Shown: piece after piece, positions 10,549 to 22,824 of the stretch | Position numbering within the stretch: the stretch's first letter is position 1 | How the letters are laid out: every line of letters starts with the position of its first letter | Assembly (NCBI GenBank): GCA_033030425.1 | Contig: JAUFSD010000015.1 | Coordinates: 1-64,000 of the forward strand | Direction of reading: 5' to 3' | From: Verpa conica | Taxonomy: Eukaryota > Ascomycota > Pezizomycetes > Pezizales > Morchellaceae | DNA length: 64,000 nucleotides | Notes under the pieces: model-generated | Database searches by the model: none | Told to the model about the DNA's origin: nothing | Seen by the model: the letters and a program-made list of their open reading frames with translations, nothing else | Program-made: the position numbers and the translations under genes

Positions 10549-12100
10549 TACAAACAATACGGCAGGTCTAGAAGTCTGTACGGCAGAGGCACCCCTGTGG
10601 TATGACGAAGCCGTGGGTATGACGAATTCTACAGACATCGAGGGCAGGCCTTAATAAAACTGAGTTTTTATTTATTCCAAATATTCAAAGGATTCTCTTA
10701 ACTGTCAAGTAATCTTCATGTTAGAGTTTGAGATTATTTATTAGCTTCTTATTGATTGTCGGTGGAATACGTCATAACCATGAGTTCGTCATACCCGCGG
10801 GCTTGCGTCTATGCAATAGCAGGTTTTTCCGGAAACATCTTGTAATTACGGGTACTTAGAGAAACCCGAATATGGGTTTTATAAGGATAATCTGCACCTA
10901 TAATTCCACGTAACAATAAGGATCGACGGGAGTTTATCATCAAGAGTAGGAAAATCTACGGCTCGGCGGGCACGTACGGCTGGCGGCTTGGCTATAACTG
11001 TAGTACTTATGACTTATGGCAAAGGGCATATAGATATTTATGATAATGGCTAGCACCTAAGTGTCATTATGTAGAGGTGAATACTCATAAACTGCTGACG
11101 TCCATACAATCTACACCAAGTGTATGGTTTTTTATGGTATCTAATAGCAGTCGATCCTACAAACGTCAGTGGTTTGAGTATACGCTACACATGGATCTCA
11201 TTTATGGCGAAAACACCGACTAATATGTATCATCTCTTTACTCAATTACAAAACACCGGAGATATCTTTATTAATAGGATTTTCCTTCATCATATAGTAG
11301 GCATTTGATGGTATTCCGACGGAAACAGTTACCCAAACGTAAGAAAGCAACATCTTAGTGTAAACTGTGCTGAGATTTTTCCAGCTTCTCATTCACACTA
11401 TCGGAAAAAAAGAATTAATATTTTCAGGGGTAATGGGTGCCAGTATTTCTAATGAAAGGGACTTAAGTTCAAGATACCTAATTTGAAATTATTTTACTAT
11501 AAATCGAACAAGGGTCTTCCCAGAACCCACTCAGTTCAGCGATATCTAAAACGAACTGAAACGGAAAACATTCTGCAGAAAGACCGGAAATAGAAGAATA
11601 GAGCCCGATTAATGCAGCTAATATGTAACGAATACGAAGCCGAATTATCCTCTCATTGCTAATCGCCCGTTGCATACATCTTGCTGGGTAATTTAAGGCC
11701 ATTGCATGCATCTGAACAAGAACTGCACGGAGCGGATAGCGAGAAGACTCAGCTAGCCAGGTTTGGGTAGGACACAAACAACGCCAACACCTAAGCGATC
11801 CGAGGACCCGAAAGTTAAAAAATTCTTAATAAATTGACAATATACCCCGGTTGAAAGAAGCATTGAAATACATCAAGAAAGAATTTTGTACGTGGGTGTA
11901 GGAGACCCGCCCAATCGCGTTCTGACTTGCGTTTTATATATTCTCTTACATGTAGATCTGGGGTATTTCTAGGTGTGGCTTCAAATCACACCTTCCACAG
12001 CTAAAAATACATGTAGTACCACCACAACCATAAGGCCTTGTGCCTAACAAGAATGGATGGGACATAATTAACCATATTAAAGGTGACATCTATTTTGGTT

Positions 12101-12127
12101 GAATAAATGAATTAATTGATCATAAAT
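12101..12127 (-). mobile_element. Tiny (ATTC)n-tailed insertion, copy 2
   Basis: In minus orientation it reads ATTTATGATCAATTAATTC plus an ATTTATTC tail. Flanking direct repeats are ACATCTATTTTGGTT (12086-12100) and ACATCTATTTGGTT (12128-12141), which differ by one T. This fits a 14-15-bp target-site duplication. Confidence 0.6.
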
Positions 12128-12444
12128 ACATCTATTTGGTTAGTTTTTTAGCTGTCTGTAAGATGTAGAATACCGGTTCCGATAACACCGCGGAATCATG
12201 TCTGTGTGTTTCATATATGGCATGTCTGGAGTAACCGGTATTGTTCAATATTCGACGGTTTAGTCACGATAGATGGTCAAGAAGTAATAGGGAGTCATTG
12301 TCTCCCCAATTAGCCCTGAAGAATATCATATACTACTCTTAACTCCAAGGAGTTTCCGGAACAGTCTGCTACTGCATACCATACAAAATCGTAGGCTTAT
12401 CGTTTTTTTTTCTACGTTATGCAATAGCAGGCTGTTGTGGAATA

Positions 12445-12873
12445 GTGTGGTCCATGAGGCCTCGCCTCGGGGTCTTGGCACCGCAAGGGCAAGGCTGAGG
12501 CACCTCGGGGCCACTGTCTCAATATTACTCGGGGCCTAAACAATCACATATACATAATAATATTTAAATACTTTATATAGTTATAGTTACAGGCATAAAG
12601 CTTGGCAGAAGCTAACATGATCTTCAGCTAGAGAGCTTAGTTTAAAAACAATCACTAGCCTCTATAGAGAGTATATATTAGCCTCGTATAGCCTAATAGT
12701 ACCCAAGTCTTGACTTAATATGACATGAAATAGTCTTATGCTTAGAGGCAGCTCTAGTAACCTCGAGCACAAGCTCCTAAAATCCAAGGCGAGGCTAAAG
12801 CCAAGGGCCTACAAAGCCGAGGCATCGCGAGGCCACCTCTTTGCCTTGCCTCGAGCAGCCTTATTGACCACAC
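12445..12873. mobile_element. CCTCG-rich MITE, copy 2 (429 bp)
   Basis: It begins GTGTGGTCCATGAGG and ends GACCACAC, with TA at both borders (12443-12444 and 12874-12875). It has the same length and internal plan as copy 1 at 5543-5972, including CTCCTAAAATCCAAGGCGAG and CTACAAAGCCGAGGC. It is a non-autonomous element with TA target duplication. Confidence 0.85.
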
Positions 12874-13736
12874 TAGCTTCGTATAGTGTAAAACAGGAGT
12901 ATGCTCTATAATTTCATGAGATTATGTCTATAGCAAGATATGTCTTTCTAAGCACCACCCATCGTGCACAACCCCTCACGACTATGCACTCCTAGCTGTA
13001 AAGATAAGTACAACTAGCTTCCTTTTTCACATGAAAGGCAGACTAGGAATATATTTCTGTTTTTTCTTTTCTATTGAAGCCATACGGATCAGGCCGTCTG
13101 ACCTCGAGTATTTTCGAAAGTCAAAGAATCCGGGGTTCTCTTCGTTGGCAATATTCAATCTGCAATACTCCGGTTCGGGTTAGACGGCTTTTTCCTTAGG
13201 CGGCCAGGCCCCACACCATCCTCCTTGTTGATTATTGACTCACAATTGCCATCTTAACATGTAATCTAGAGCTTTGAGTGACGAAAGCCAAAAGACTAAA
13301 AAAGATAAGTTCTCGTGCTAACATACATCAGACCTGCTACATTTCTTTCTATGTACCATATTTTATGTAACACTAGCCTAGCAGATCGGATCTTAAGTTA
13401 TAACATAGTAATTGAGGTTGAAAACTATATGGCAAGCCATACCTCCTGTTGATACACGGTCTACGCGGCCTCCTGCGTGTATCTTGATGACCCAGTATGC
13501 CCAGCAAGCATAGGATAGGTCCCAATATGCATTGAACTAGGTAGGTATCTTGGCCCTTTCATGATCCTAGCCTCTTATTTGCCGTAAATAGATCGTTGTC
13601 CGATTTCAGGGTGAATTACTTTATTGAGTGGGCTATGGGCGGATCAGAATAAGGATACCACAAGCTATCAGTTCACCCAGCCAAGAATCTCCCATATAGG
13701 TAGGGATATTAACGCGATGTTATTGTACTGAAACAC

Positions 13737-13774
13737 CAGCTCAATGAATGAATTAATCATAAGTACATGGAACC
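13737..13774 (-). mobile_element. Tiny (ATTC)n-tailed insertion, copy 3
   Basis: A 38-nt insert which, read on the minus strand, contains CATGTACTTATGATTAATTC followed by ATTCATT. It is flanked by identical 9-bp direct repeats CTGAAACAC (13728-13736 and 13775-13783). Confidence 0.65.
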
Positions 13775-13948
13775 CTGAAACACGAACTTAACTGCATTTC
13801 ACTCTTCTTACATAACCCCATAGCAATATGAGCGATAGCAGTCACATGTAAAGAAATTCACGAAAACCTGAAAGTTCAAACACCACTTAAAAAAAATTCC
13901 AATAGCACTTCAGGTATAATGAAGTGGAATATCATAAGTATTATCAAG

Positions 13949-16390
13949 TTACTCGAAGAATAGAGAGTCCAACAAGCGGTTTGAAAATCGCTCCTTGATA
14001 TCTCTAAGGTCCCAGTTGTGTTCTTTCCCAATGTCGCGGAGGGTATGTTTGAACATAGGGATTTCTTCTTTGTAGGAAAAGCCTCTCAAATGCTGCTTGA
14101 TCGGAGCTCCCCCGATTGTATATGGTTCCCTGAGAAATTGTTAATTGATTTTCAAACGAACTGTGTGAAATGCAGGGGGTACCATTCTTTGGCCCAATGA
14201 GGCCTAACGTTTAGTTTCTCTCCATTAATCTCATACGCAGTCCATTTGTCCACAATTCTTTGGACGAATGGATGCCATACTTTATCTTCACCCGCGGGCT
14301 GTGTGCTTACAATCTCGATACTTGCAGTACCAAACCTGTTTCCTGTTTGTGGTGCCATAATAACGTTACTGTCACTAAGTATCCGCATTTCGATCCCGAT
14401 TCGCACTGCCCCTGTTTTGTACTCATCATCATATGCAAGACTAACGGCATCCCACCAAGCGCGTCGTACCCAGCTCCAGTCAGGTCTATTGGGGTCGGAG
14501 GCAAGCGCTGGGATAGGAATTTCGAACTCGGTATCAAGAATAGGGAAATTGTGTGTCTATATAATATTTGTTAAGTTGCGAGACGATTGATAAGAGGAAA
14601 TGGTAGGCATACACCACGTCGGTAATGGATACCATTAATTAGGTACGTTTTAGCAATGCCAGTCCCCTCATCTGTAGGTGGTGATCTATTCATCATGTTC
14701 GTACCTAAAAAGCCAGTTATGATTAGGAGACTCCTTTACGTGTATCCTGAACAGGGTTAATAGAGCCTGAGTACCATTGATTGAACCCTGGATCCTTCCC
14801 GGTAATTTCTTAAACGCAGGATGTGAGTTAAGACATGCATCAGATAGGTTTTCTAGCCATTGTATAAGAGTTGACCATTCATCGGGGGTATCGATGGCGT
14901 CGGTTGGATCTGGTGTATTATTCCTTTAGGTTGCTTCCTGCGTTAGTGATATATTCCTCTAGTAAACCTGCTATTGTATACAGTAGCTAGTAGAAATATG
15001 GAATAGATCAACTATTAATTCATACCAGCAGTTTACCCAAATTTGGGGCTTATAAGGAAACCAAAACCACTCTGAGTAATAAGAACTCGCTTTTCTAATG
15101 AAATCCGACTCTGCATCCTTGAGTTGCTGATTTGTGTATTTCCCCTCGAGAGCTTTCGGGACCTGGAAACCCTCAGGAGGAGGGATAGCTAGTTGTATAT
15201 CTTCTTTAAGAGGGTGTAACTCTGCGTAGGTGGTTTTTTCCAGTTCGAATGTCAGCTCTGTGATGATTCCTATTGGTACGTTAGCATATTTGCTAGAGTT
15301 GAGGCAGTGCCGCAGGAATATCTTACCAAGGAGGCCAAACGCACCAGCTGCAGCCTTTATGTGTGTTGGGTTAGAAATACACTGTAACTCGCCATTCGCA
15401 TCCACGTATCTGATCTCACAGACGGAATCGTTTGGCATTTTGTTTAGCAAGCCAGACCCATGACAAATAGGAGCGTTGACACCACCGAAGGTGTTTCTAT
15501 ACCACCGTTATAAATGCCTTCTTCCTTAGGTTTCTATCGGGGGGCATACTCTACAGCGATTACATTTGATCCCAGTGTCCATCCATGCTTAATAGACCAA
15601 ATTCTGAACGCTTCATTACTAACTCCAGCACCAATGCGTGCCCAGCGCTTCTTTCCATCAGACCCGGAGACATCGTTAGTAGCGAGTTTAATTTGGTTAA
15701 ACTCCGTTTGAGGCCCATCAACAGCATCAGCATGAACATCAGCCGAAGTACCAGTAGCCACTGCGAGGGCAACTAGTGAAACTAAAATCCCGAAGTCCTC
15801 GGAATACAGATCTGACCACGTTTGACGAAACCCAGCCACACGGACACGCCTCTCCTTCTTTTTTGCGAGTTTAACGATATTCTTTACACCACCAATCGTA
15901 GTAGGGAAGAAAGTAACTCTTGGGTTATTGCTGATGGTTGCACTCCAATTAACGAAAGGTAGATCTACAATAGCCTTTGAATAGCCATGTTAGCAAAACT
16001 CAGTTAAGATGTACGATTGACCCATACCTGCACGAATGTGCCGTCATCTTCCAAAACTGTAGCCTTCTCACCTCCAATTGTGACTTCAGATACTAATAAT
16101 GTTTGTGAGCGAGGCTTTACTGGTGAGTTAAGTGGTAGTTTGAATCTGCTTGAGACTTCTTCTATCGTTTTTCCGTCCATAAATTCCCTTACTAATGCCC
16201 TCAGGTCCTCACTAAGGCCATTGAGTCTTTGCTGAAGAACGGCTGTGTCCTTCATGCAGTTGAGCTGCTGGCGGGTGGACTCTAACGAGCTTATTTCACC
16301 TTTCTCAACTTTTCCTAGAATATCTGTGAAGCCGGGCAGTTCTTTCTCGAACTGGGCTAAGTCCCCACGCAATGCACCAAGACCAGACAT
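13949..16390 (-). CDS. FAD-linked oxidoreductase (PCMH fold, aldonolactone-oxidase-like)
   Basis: The start is at 16390 (MSGLGALRGDLAQFEK), the stop at 13949 (SNRLLDSLFFE). About six introns join the frames. After an N-terminal helical extension, a PCMH-type FAD domain shows VTFFPTTIGGVKNIVKLAKK, VAGFRQTWSDLYSEDFG, IGAGVSNEAFRIWSIKHGWT and TFGGVNAPICHGSG. IRYVDANGELQCISNP and AAAGAFGLLGKIF follow. The second half has YAELHPLKEDIQLAIPPPEG, YYSEWFWFPYKPQIWVNCW, YLINGIHYRRG, MRILSDSNVIMAPQTGNRFG and VRPHWAKEW. The family oxidises sugar lactones or related alcohols with FAD and O2. The substrate cannot be read from sequence. The third and fourth introns (about 100 nt) are the least certain. The gene looks intact. 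Confidence 0.85.
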
Positions 16391-18911
16391 GGTCTAAAAA
16401 TAGGGTGGATAATTGCAAGAACTAGTTTGAATAATCGGTAAAGAATAATTTGCTTTTAGTAGGCAGAGGAGGTTGTTTTTTGATCTGATGAAGCCGTAGG
16501 TGAGGGAGTGCATTATATGGTGAGCTGTGGGGAGCTGTAAGATCAAGTGATAATAGTAGTTCTATGTTTGCTACCAACTGTAGTCGTGAGGAAACGATAG
16601 AGAAAAGTGTTAGACGCACTGACGTACCCTGTGCTACCCGATAAGAAACGCAACTGGACTCATCCTATTATTTCCCTATTATAGGTTTTAGATCGGCGCT
16701 GATATTGCGAATTACCAATAGTAATAGGGTTAAAGGGAAGAACGATAAGAATACACTAGGATTCTAATCTAGAGATTTTGCCCCCACCTCGGTTACTATC
16801 TAATGCATTGATTCGTATCACTTCACAGCGTCTGAAAAAGAAACTCCGAAAAGACTAAACAGAATCTACCGCAAGTACTACCTCACGGCCTACTTTACTC
16901 TATACCTATACAACCATTAGTGCGTTAGAGTACAGAAAAGACTTTATTTGTAGCGCCCTTAGTCTTTTAGTGGTACGCAAATACCTAGGTACTCTCAGCT
17001 ACGTGTTAAATATGCTGAGTATATACTTACGTATTATATTATTGCACCTGAGGCCAATGCAAAGGAGAGTAGCTAGCTGCATCATCTTACGACTTTGTAT
17101 ACATGTGATTTATATCCCCCTTAGAAGCACTATTAACTCTAGCCCTCTGATTAATATTCATATAAGCATGTGAAATGATATCACCTAGGAGAGAGTCTGA
17201 TTAATATTCTTTACGCCATGTTTGGGGTACCTAAGGCGCAAGACGCATATGTACATGCAAGCTATCACTATCTGTGATACGGGGAGTTCATAGTAGAGTT
17301 GTGATCGCAGAAGCTGGAGGTGTAGAGTACTTATTTCACGATCTTACTGATTATAAATAAGAGGGAGAGAGAAGAGGGACAATAAGGGACAATAAAAATG
17401 TGGGGGGCTGTGGGGCTGTAGATCGATGATCTAAAGGGGATGATGTCACTGTTTAATAATCAGCTATACTAAGGTGTTTATTAAAATGTCTGAAAGGTTG
17501 TAACAGCAACGTCAGACAAACTCGCGTGAGGTTTGTAACAAGATAACCTAGATAAGGCAAAACACCATTTCCTTACTTTCATTGCTATTGTTGTTGCTGC
17601 TGCCTCATTATACAGACGATTTTTATTCCGACTTCTTAATAAACACCTCAATCAAGCTATATATAGGCCACAGCTAGTGAGCCTCAACTACTCGTAGTCG
17701 TCAAACGTTTCCGGGATATGGCAACGGGGAGAGAGTGGCATACCTACCTTACCAGCTCACACTGTGAGCCTGTGAGCTTGGGCCATTGGCTGAATGTAAG
17801 GATTGTCTTTTTTTATTCCTCGGTTTCACGCATCACTAAGTCCTTTTATCCTGCGACCTACGGTTTTGGTGGATCTCAGTGAGCGACATGGCGTTCCCAG
17901 TCACCCTATTCCGTAAAAGCTTATGACAAAGAGTAGTACGTGCCACAGCACTCACACAGTCAATCCTAACCACTATCAGCATCCATCTAATCTCTGGTAT
18001 TACGAAATGTGATTATCTCACGTGGGCCACAACTAAGCTGCGAGCCACATGAGGCTCTTATATGGCATGTTACGTTGTGGCACCAGACTAGTGGTTAGGG
18101 TTATAAGCTAGATAAGTCACCCTCAGTCCACAACCAATATGACATGATGGCACGTGATAGGCGCCAATGCTGAATAAGCCACTTGGCTTTAGCCCACTCT
18201 ATAGATAGACTCATGTTCTTAGATTTAATAAATTAAGCTTCATGGATCTAGATTTGTCTGGTATCAGATCAGAGCATAGATTTATTGTTCTCCAAACACC
18301 AAACACCAAATAGCCTACTTACAACATCATTGTGCTCGTTGATAAGTCATCTTGATTTGTCCACGACCAGTCATCAGAATACATCGAGCCTTCAAAACGT
18401 CTAGGAGCCATCTCCTATCAAGTGTATACAAACCATCTACTTTTAAGGGTAAATATCTATAGCTAGCCTTGACCACTTTAGAGAGCGCCGAAGCGAGTTT
18501 AGAGAACACTGTTGATTGCAAGCGGCGGTGGCACCTGCATAGCCAATTTCTCGAGGTAATACGGTATTAGGGTTTGCTCATATGAATGGGGATAGCGAGT
18601 TTTATTGATGGTATTTTGGGCGCAGAATTCATTATTTGTATGTACCTAGCCGAACAGACTTTATTTTCTGGCGAGTAGGATAATTCAAGTATCCTGTGGA
18701 AATACGTTGGTCTAAGACTCGCGGCAGACAGGACCGCAACCGAATCTTATCTCATCAAGATGAGTCACCTGGGGTGACCAACCTTGTCCATGTAGCTACC
18801 CTCTAGCTTCTCACCTTCATAGTCTCAATTCCTCCGCAAATCTACAGGTGATTCCTCTATTCTTGAATAAATATTCAACATCTAACTTTACCTAGACCAT
18901 AACTCATCAGC
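16391..18911. other. Intergenic region
   Basis: No gene was found. A small tandem duplication (AAGGGACAAT twice) lies near 17377-17394. The short open frames lack any protein-like features. TAATACGGTATTA at about 18557 resembles only the outer end of the 204-bp MITE and may be chance. Confidence 0.55.
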
Positions 18912-20324
18912 ATGTCGGTCGTTAATCCAACTTTTGCTTTGCTCAGCTACCCACTCGACATCATCTATTCCATCACAGACGAACTTAACCTGAGAGATAT
19001 ACATGCACTCCTCCTCACCAGCCGCAGACTAAATGTGATATTTACCCCTTTTTTCTATAAATACATCGACCGGCACAAAAACTACGTCCTCACCTGGGCT
19101 GCAAAAAACCACCGCGAAGAGCTGCTCCGGATAGCACTCGATAAGGGGGCCGACATTCACTCTTTGTTTGGTGGGTCAACAGCGCTTCATTTGGCATCTC
19201 AAACTGGTTGGGATGATGGTGTGGCCATATTGCTTGACCGAGGGGGGGACATTGAGGGGGAGCACCAGCACCTGCACCAGGCACGTTTGGGGGGAGGAAT
19301 CATATTCGGAATGACCCCCTTGCGTCTAGCAGCACGGAATGGCCATGAGAGTACCGTAAATCTTTTGATTCAAAGAGGAGCGAATCTTCATACAAAGGAA
19401 ACGTCAAACTTTACCCTATTACACATGGTGGCGGAGGGCGGGCTCGCTGGCGTTACTGCATCCCTCATTCATGACGGATTCGATGTTAATGCCCGATCAC
19501 GGCGGGGGGGTATATCGCCCCTTCATCTGGCTGTCGTCAAGGGGCATATAAATGTAGTAAAGATACTTTTGGAGAATCGAGCGGATATTGATGCGAAGCT
19601 CAAAACTGGAGAAACTGCTCTACATATCGCTATTGGCACCGGTAACCTCAACATGATAGAAACGATCATTACGAGTGGGGCTGACATCAATGCCCGGGAT
19701 CATATGGGGAAGACAGTACTACTCAAAGCAATCATCGGCAGATATACAAAAACTATGGACCTGCTACTTCGGAAAGGAGCTGATGTTAATATAGCCGATA
19801 GTGCGGGTAGGACGCCTCTGCTTCAAGCTATCAAACGGCGTGATGAGGGATTGCTGCGAGAAATCATAGAAAAGGGAGGAGATATCAATCCTACCGGCCA
19901 TATTGGGAGATCGATACTTGTATGGGCTTTGTATGGTACAAAAGAACTACTTGAGATTTTGATTGAGAATGGGCTCGATATTCACCAGGAATTTGAGGGA
20001 TCCACTGTACTTCATGTGGCAGCGCTTAATGTATCTTCTAGCAGTAAGGGCATGGAGATATTTCAAGTACTGCTTGAGAAAGGCATTGATATTGATATCC
20101 GTGATCGTGAAGGGAGAACTGTCCTGCATTGGGCTGTGAAGGAGCGTGACCAACGCTATGTTCCTCTGATCAAGTTTCTACTTAAATCCGGTACCAACCT
20201 GAACGCTTGCGATCTTGATGGAAAGAGTCCACTTCAATCTGCGAAAAGAGCTCAGAGATTTCGTTGTGATGGCGTGGAGGCAGAAATATTCAACATTTTG
20301 GAGAAAGCTGCAAGCACGCTCTAG
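18912..20324 (+). CDS. F-box-like ankyrin-repeat protein
   Basis: Single-exon frame of 470 codons. Residues about 9-50 (LLSYPLDIIYSITDELNLRD, then IHALLLTSRRLNVIF) form an F-box-like helix set. About eleven ankyrin repeats follow to the C-terminus, recognisable by G.TALHLA, GMTPLRLAARNGHESTVNLL, GISPLHLAVVKGHINVVKIL, GETALHIAIGTGN and GRTVLHWAVKERD, with DIN/DVN turns. In fungi such proteins are thought to recruit targets to SCF ubiquitin ligases, but many remain uncharacterised. It stands alone, more than 2 kb from the neighbouring genes. The ATG is preceded by a pyrimidine- and A-rich leader. The frame is intact. Confidence 0.85.
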   Translation: MSVVNPTFALLSYPLDIIYSITDELNLRDIHALLLTSRRLNVIFTPFFYKYIDRHKNYVLTWAAKNHREELLRIALDKGADIHSLFGGSTALHLASQTGWDDGVAILLDRGGDIEGEHQHLHQARLGGGIIFGMTPLRLAARNGHESTVNLLIQRGANLHTKETSNFTLLHMVAEGGLAGVTASLIHDGFDVNARSRRGGISPLHLAVVKGHINVVKILLENRADIDAKLKTGETALHIAIGTGNLNMIETIITSGADINARDHMGKTVLLKAIIGRYTKTMDLLLRKGADVNIADSAGRTPLLQAIKRRDEGLLREIIEKGGDINPTGHIGRSILVWALYGTKELLEILIENGLDIHQEFEGSTVLHVAALNVSSSSKGMEIFQVLLEKGIDIDIRDREGRTVLHWAVKERDQRYVPLIKFLLKSGTNLNACDLDGKSPLQSAKRAQRFRCDGVEAEIFNILEKAASTL

Positions 20325-21983
20325 TACAGAAATGTATATAGTCAGTTTTTGGGGAGGTAGTTTACGATCTTTTTTTGGCCTTCATAGTGCCACATGTTCA
20401 ATTAGTGTTCTTCATTACATATTATACGTTAGTAAAACTACCCGAACATTTGTGCTGTAACCACATTTTGTATGTAAAAGCATCTTTGAGCAAGTTTTAC
20501 TCCACAACCACAATAGCTATAAGAAAGATAATTTTATTTAGTGTGACTGTTTGTGTCAAGCTTTGGGGTGGGGGTTGTGGGAGATTTGCTTAGGTGCAAT
20601 CCAAATGCCCGGGTAGATTTTATAACGTATAATATGTTGTTCTTTAGGGTTACCCTTATAACCTAGTATTTTAGAATGTATCTCGGTACTTGGTAGCGTT
20701 AAGATGGTTCAGGAATTCCAAGGACTTTATTTGATAATATAAAGTAGCCGAGTCATCCCATGCGTTGATGAGTGAACATAGGGTTAGGGAACGTGATGCA
20801 CCATTGACCTTGTAACGTGCAGCTAACACAACACAATACTCCAAATTAACACAGCCTTTTGTGACAGGAATGACTCATTAGGTTTGGAAGAATTGCGTTA
20901 TTTGACAAAAGGTGGTCTGAAGAAGTCAATTTCTGGCCTTCTTTCTTTATTTTCCTCGGTAGTTCGGCAGGGTGACCATAAGAAACCTTTGGTATTACTT
21001 CCGCAAATTAAGAATTACACCCTCCATATTACATATATGTAGCATATAAGGTCTTGTACGTGTGTTGTTGGCGGATATGATGTGGTACATCACTTTCCGT
21101 AACCATATGCACAAACCAAGCAGGAGCTACTCCATGTATAGACTTAGCCATGGGGTAGCTGGGTGAGTAGAGAAGCAATCCTAACATAGTAGATGTTTGT
21201 GGGTGAACCCTCCTGATTTATCAGCTAACTTTCGGTGAATTGAATATATCCTTATGTATGAACCACCCTAAGAAGCTTTGAACAGAGAATAAATAGGGAA
21301 TAATGTATAAATTTTCTATAGAAAACGCTAGAAACGAGCTAGAGCAATCATTTGGCTACCATACCGTATAGCGTACCGCCACCCGCTACTGGAAATAGCA
21401 TAGGGATCGTCAGGAGCAACGCTATGTCGTTTCTTATTTTCATTGGCTAACCAACTACTTCTCCCAGTTTATTCACAAAGATAACGTTGCAGAAAAGACG
21501 TTAGGCCTGCTATTTGAGCGCAAAATATAAACCTAAATATTTATGTGGGCGGTGAGATTACGTAGAATAATCAGGCACCACCCCCACTTCGGCACGTGCG
21601 GGTTATGATTTAGCAGAAGATATTACTCCGACAACCGGTGGCACTTTCAACAGGCCAAGACCCGCTTACTTCCATGTCGGGTGAAACAATAACGACCTGC
21701 TGGGATCTTTCACTTATGGTTAAGCTTCACGATATGCGATAGAAACATAGCTTCCAGGCGAAGTACCAGGGCTGACTATGGTATGAGGTATATATATTGA
21801 GTGATCTCTAAATTTATAAGACAGAGTAAAAAGAAACCCAAATAGTTAGAGAAAAATGCCTGGTATACTGTTCTACATTCCAGATATCGCTCAACTAGAA
21901 TCCTAAAATTCTATCATTGGTAGAGCTGGTCGTGTTGCTTAAGCCGGAGACGTACCCGGAACAAGATCTACCACAATCGTCAG
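20325..21983. other. Intergenic region
   Basis: I see no gene, transposon end or long repeat between the ankyrin gene and the secreted-protein gene. Two small open frames just after 20324 are out-of-frame tails of the 3' region. Confidence 0.5.
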
Positions 21984-22490
21984 TTATACTCTAACCATAA
22001 ACATCAACAAGACTAGCTCACCATCTGGATATGCTGCCAACCCCTCCCAGTCTTTATTATCCACCAACCCTGCTACCAGCTCAAAATCCTGCACTTCAAC
22101 CTTAATCCTTCTCACCTCACCTTTCTCATCGACATACTGCACCCCGGTCCTCTGCTCCTCAACGGGAGTTCTTCTTCTCAAATTCCACGGATAAAACCAA
22201 TTCGCGCTGTACGGATAATTCCTGATACAGTTCTCACCAGAGCCAACTTCACCAGCATAGTTGTTACACCCGTCAGAATAGATCTGACCTATAGCACCAT
22301 CGGGGATACCAATGAACTTGACGGAGGCAGCGGGCTTGCCCCAGTTCCAGCAGGTGTGTTCTGGAACTCCATCCCAGTACCAAGAGTTCTCGGTACCGCA
22401 CCAGAAGGTGTCCCAGTAAGCGACGATACCGACTGCGGAAGCAGTGTTAAGGACGGTAGTGAGGGTGATGAGAAGTGTACTGGAGCGCAT
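21984..22490 (-). CDS. Small secreted protein, Trp/Cys-containing
   Basis: Intact 168-codon frame. Residues 1-19 form a signal peptide (MRSSTLLITLTTVLNTASA). The mature part is rich in Trp, Tyr, Gly and Cys at first (YWDTFWCGTENSWYWDGVPE, HTCWNWGKPAA, DGCNNYAGEVGSGENCIRNY), then turns charged (RRRTPVEEQR, VRRIKVEVQDFELVAGLVDN). The cysteines probably pair. Its size and signal peptide fit the small secreted proteins that fungi release in host or substrate contact. No family was recognised. Start chosen because the signal peptide begins exactly at this Met. Confidence 0.75.
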   Translation of the reverse strand: MRSSTLLITLTTVLNTASAVGIVAYWDTFWCGTENSWYWDGVPEHTCWNWGKPAASVKFIGIPDGAIGQIYSDGCNNYAGEVGSGENCIRNYPYSANWFYPWNLRRRTPVEEQRTGVQYVDEKGEVRRIKVEVQDFELVAGLVDNKDWEGLAAYPDGELVLLMFMVRV

Positions 22491-22787
22491 GATTGTGTTT
22501 GGGATTGTGTTTGTACGAAGGGATGGGGAGATAATACTGTTGGTAGTAGAGTGAGATTAGGAGGAGGAATGTGCTCGTATTTAACTGTTTCCAGAGACCC
22601 AGGTATATTAACAACTTAGTGGTAATAAATTCGCGATCCTAGAGGCACTATAGCTCAACGACCTCCCCCGGTGTGGAGAAGAGAAATATTCTACTGCCGT
22701 GCCATGGCATGCTGCGTGATTATTCTTTAGCTTTGTCATTTTGATTATTCTTTGTCATTACTCCCTTGATATTTCATGCAGAGGAAC

Positions 22788-22824
22788 CTTGGGCTCCATG
22801 TACTTATAATTTATTCATTCATTT
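22788..22824 (+). mobile_element. Tiny (ATTC)n-tailed insertion, copy 4
   Basis: A 37-nt insert with CCATGTACTTATAATTTATTC and an ATTC tail. It is flanked by identical 12-bp direct repeats ATGCAGAGGAAC (22776-22787 and 22825-22836). Confidence 0.7.

Larger units (their letters stand above)
9173..13948. other. Intergenic region, possible decayed gene fragments
   Basis: No complete gene was resolved. It contains a weak multi-exon-like stretch (10079-10548, listed separately), two tiny (ATTC)n-tailed insertions (12.1 and 13.7 kb) and the second CCTCG-rich MITE (12445-12873). A 10-bp inverted pair (AATACCGGTT / AACCGGTATT) lies at 12169-12178 and 12233-12242. Confidence 0.5.

Noticed and set aside
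11478..11777. 99-codon minus-strand frame
   Set aside because: No recognisable motif, no splice partners and unremarkable composition; likely random.
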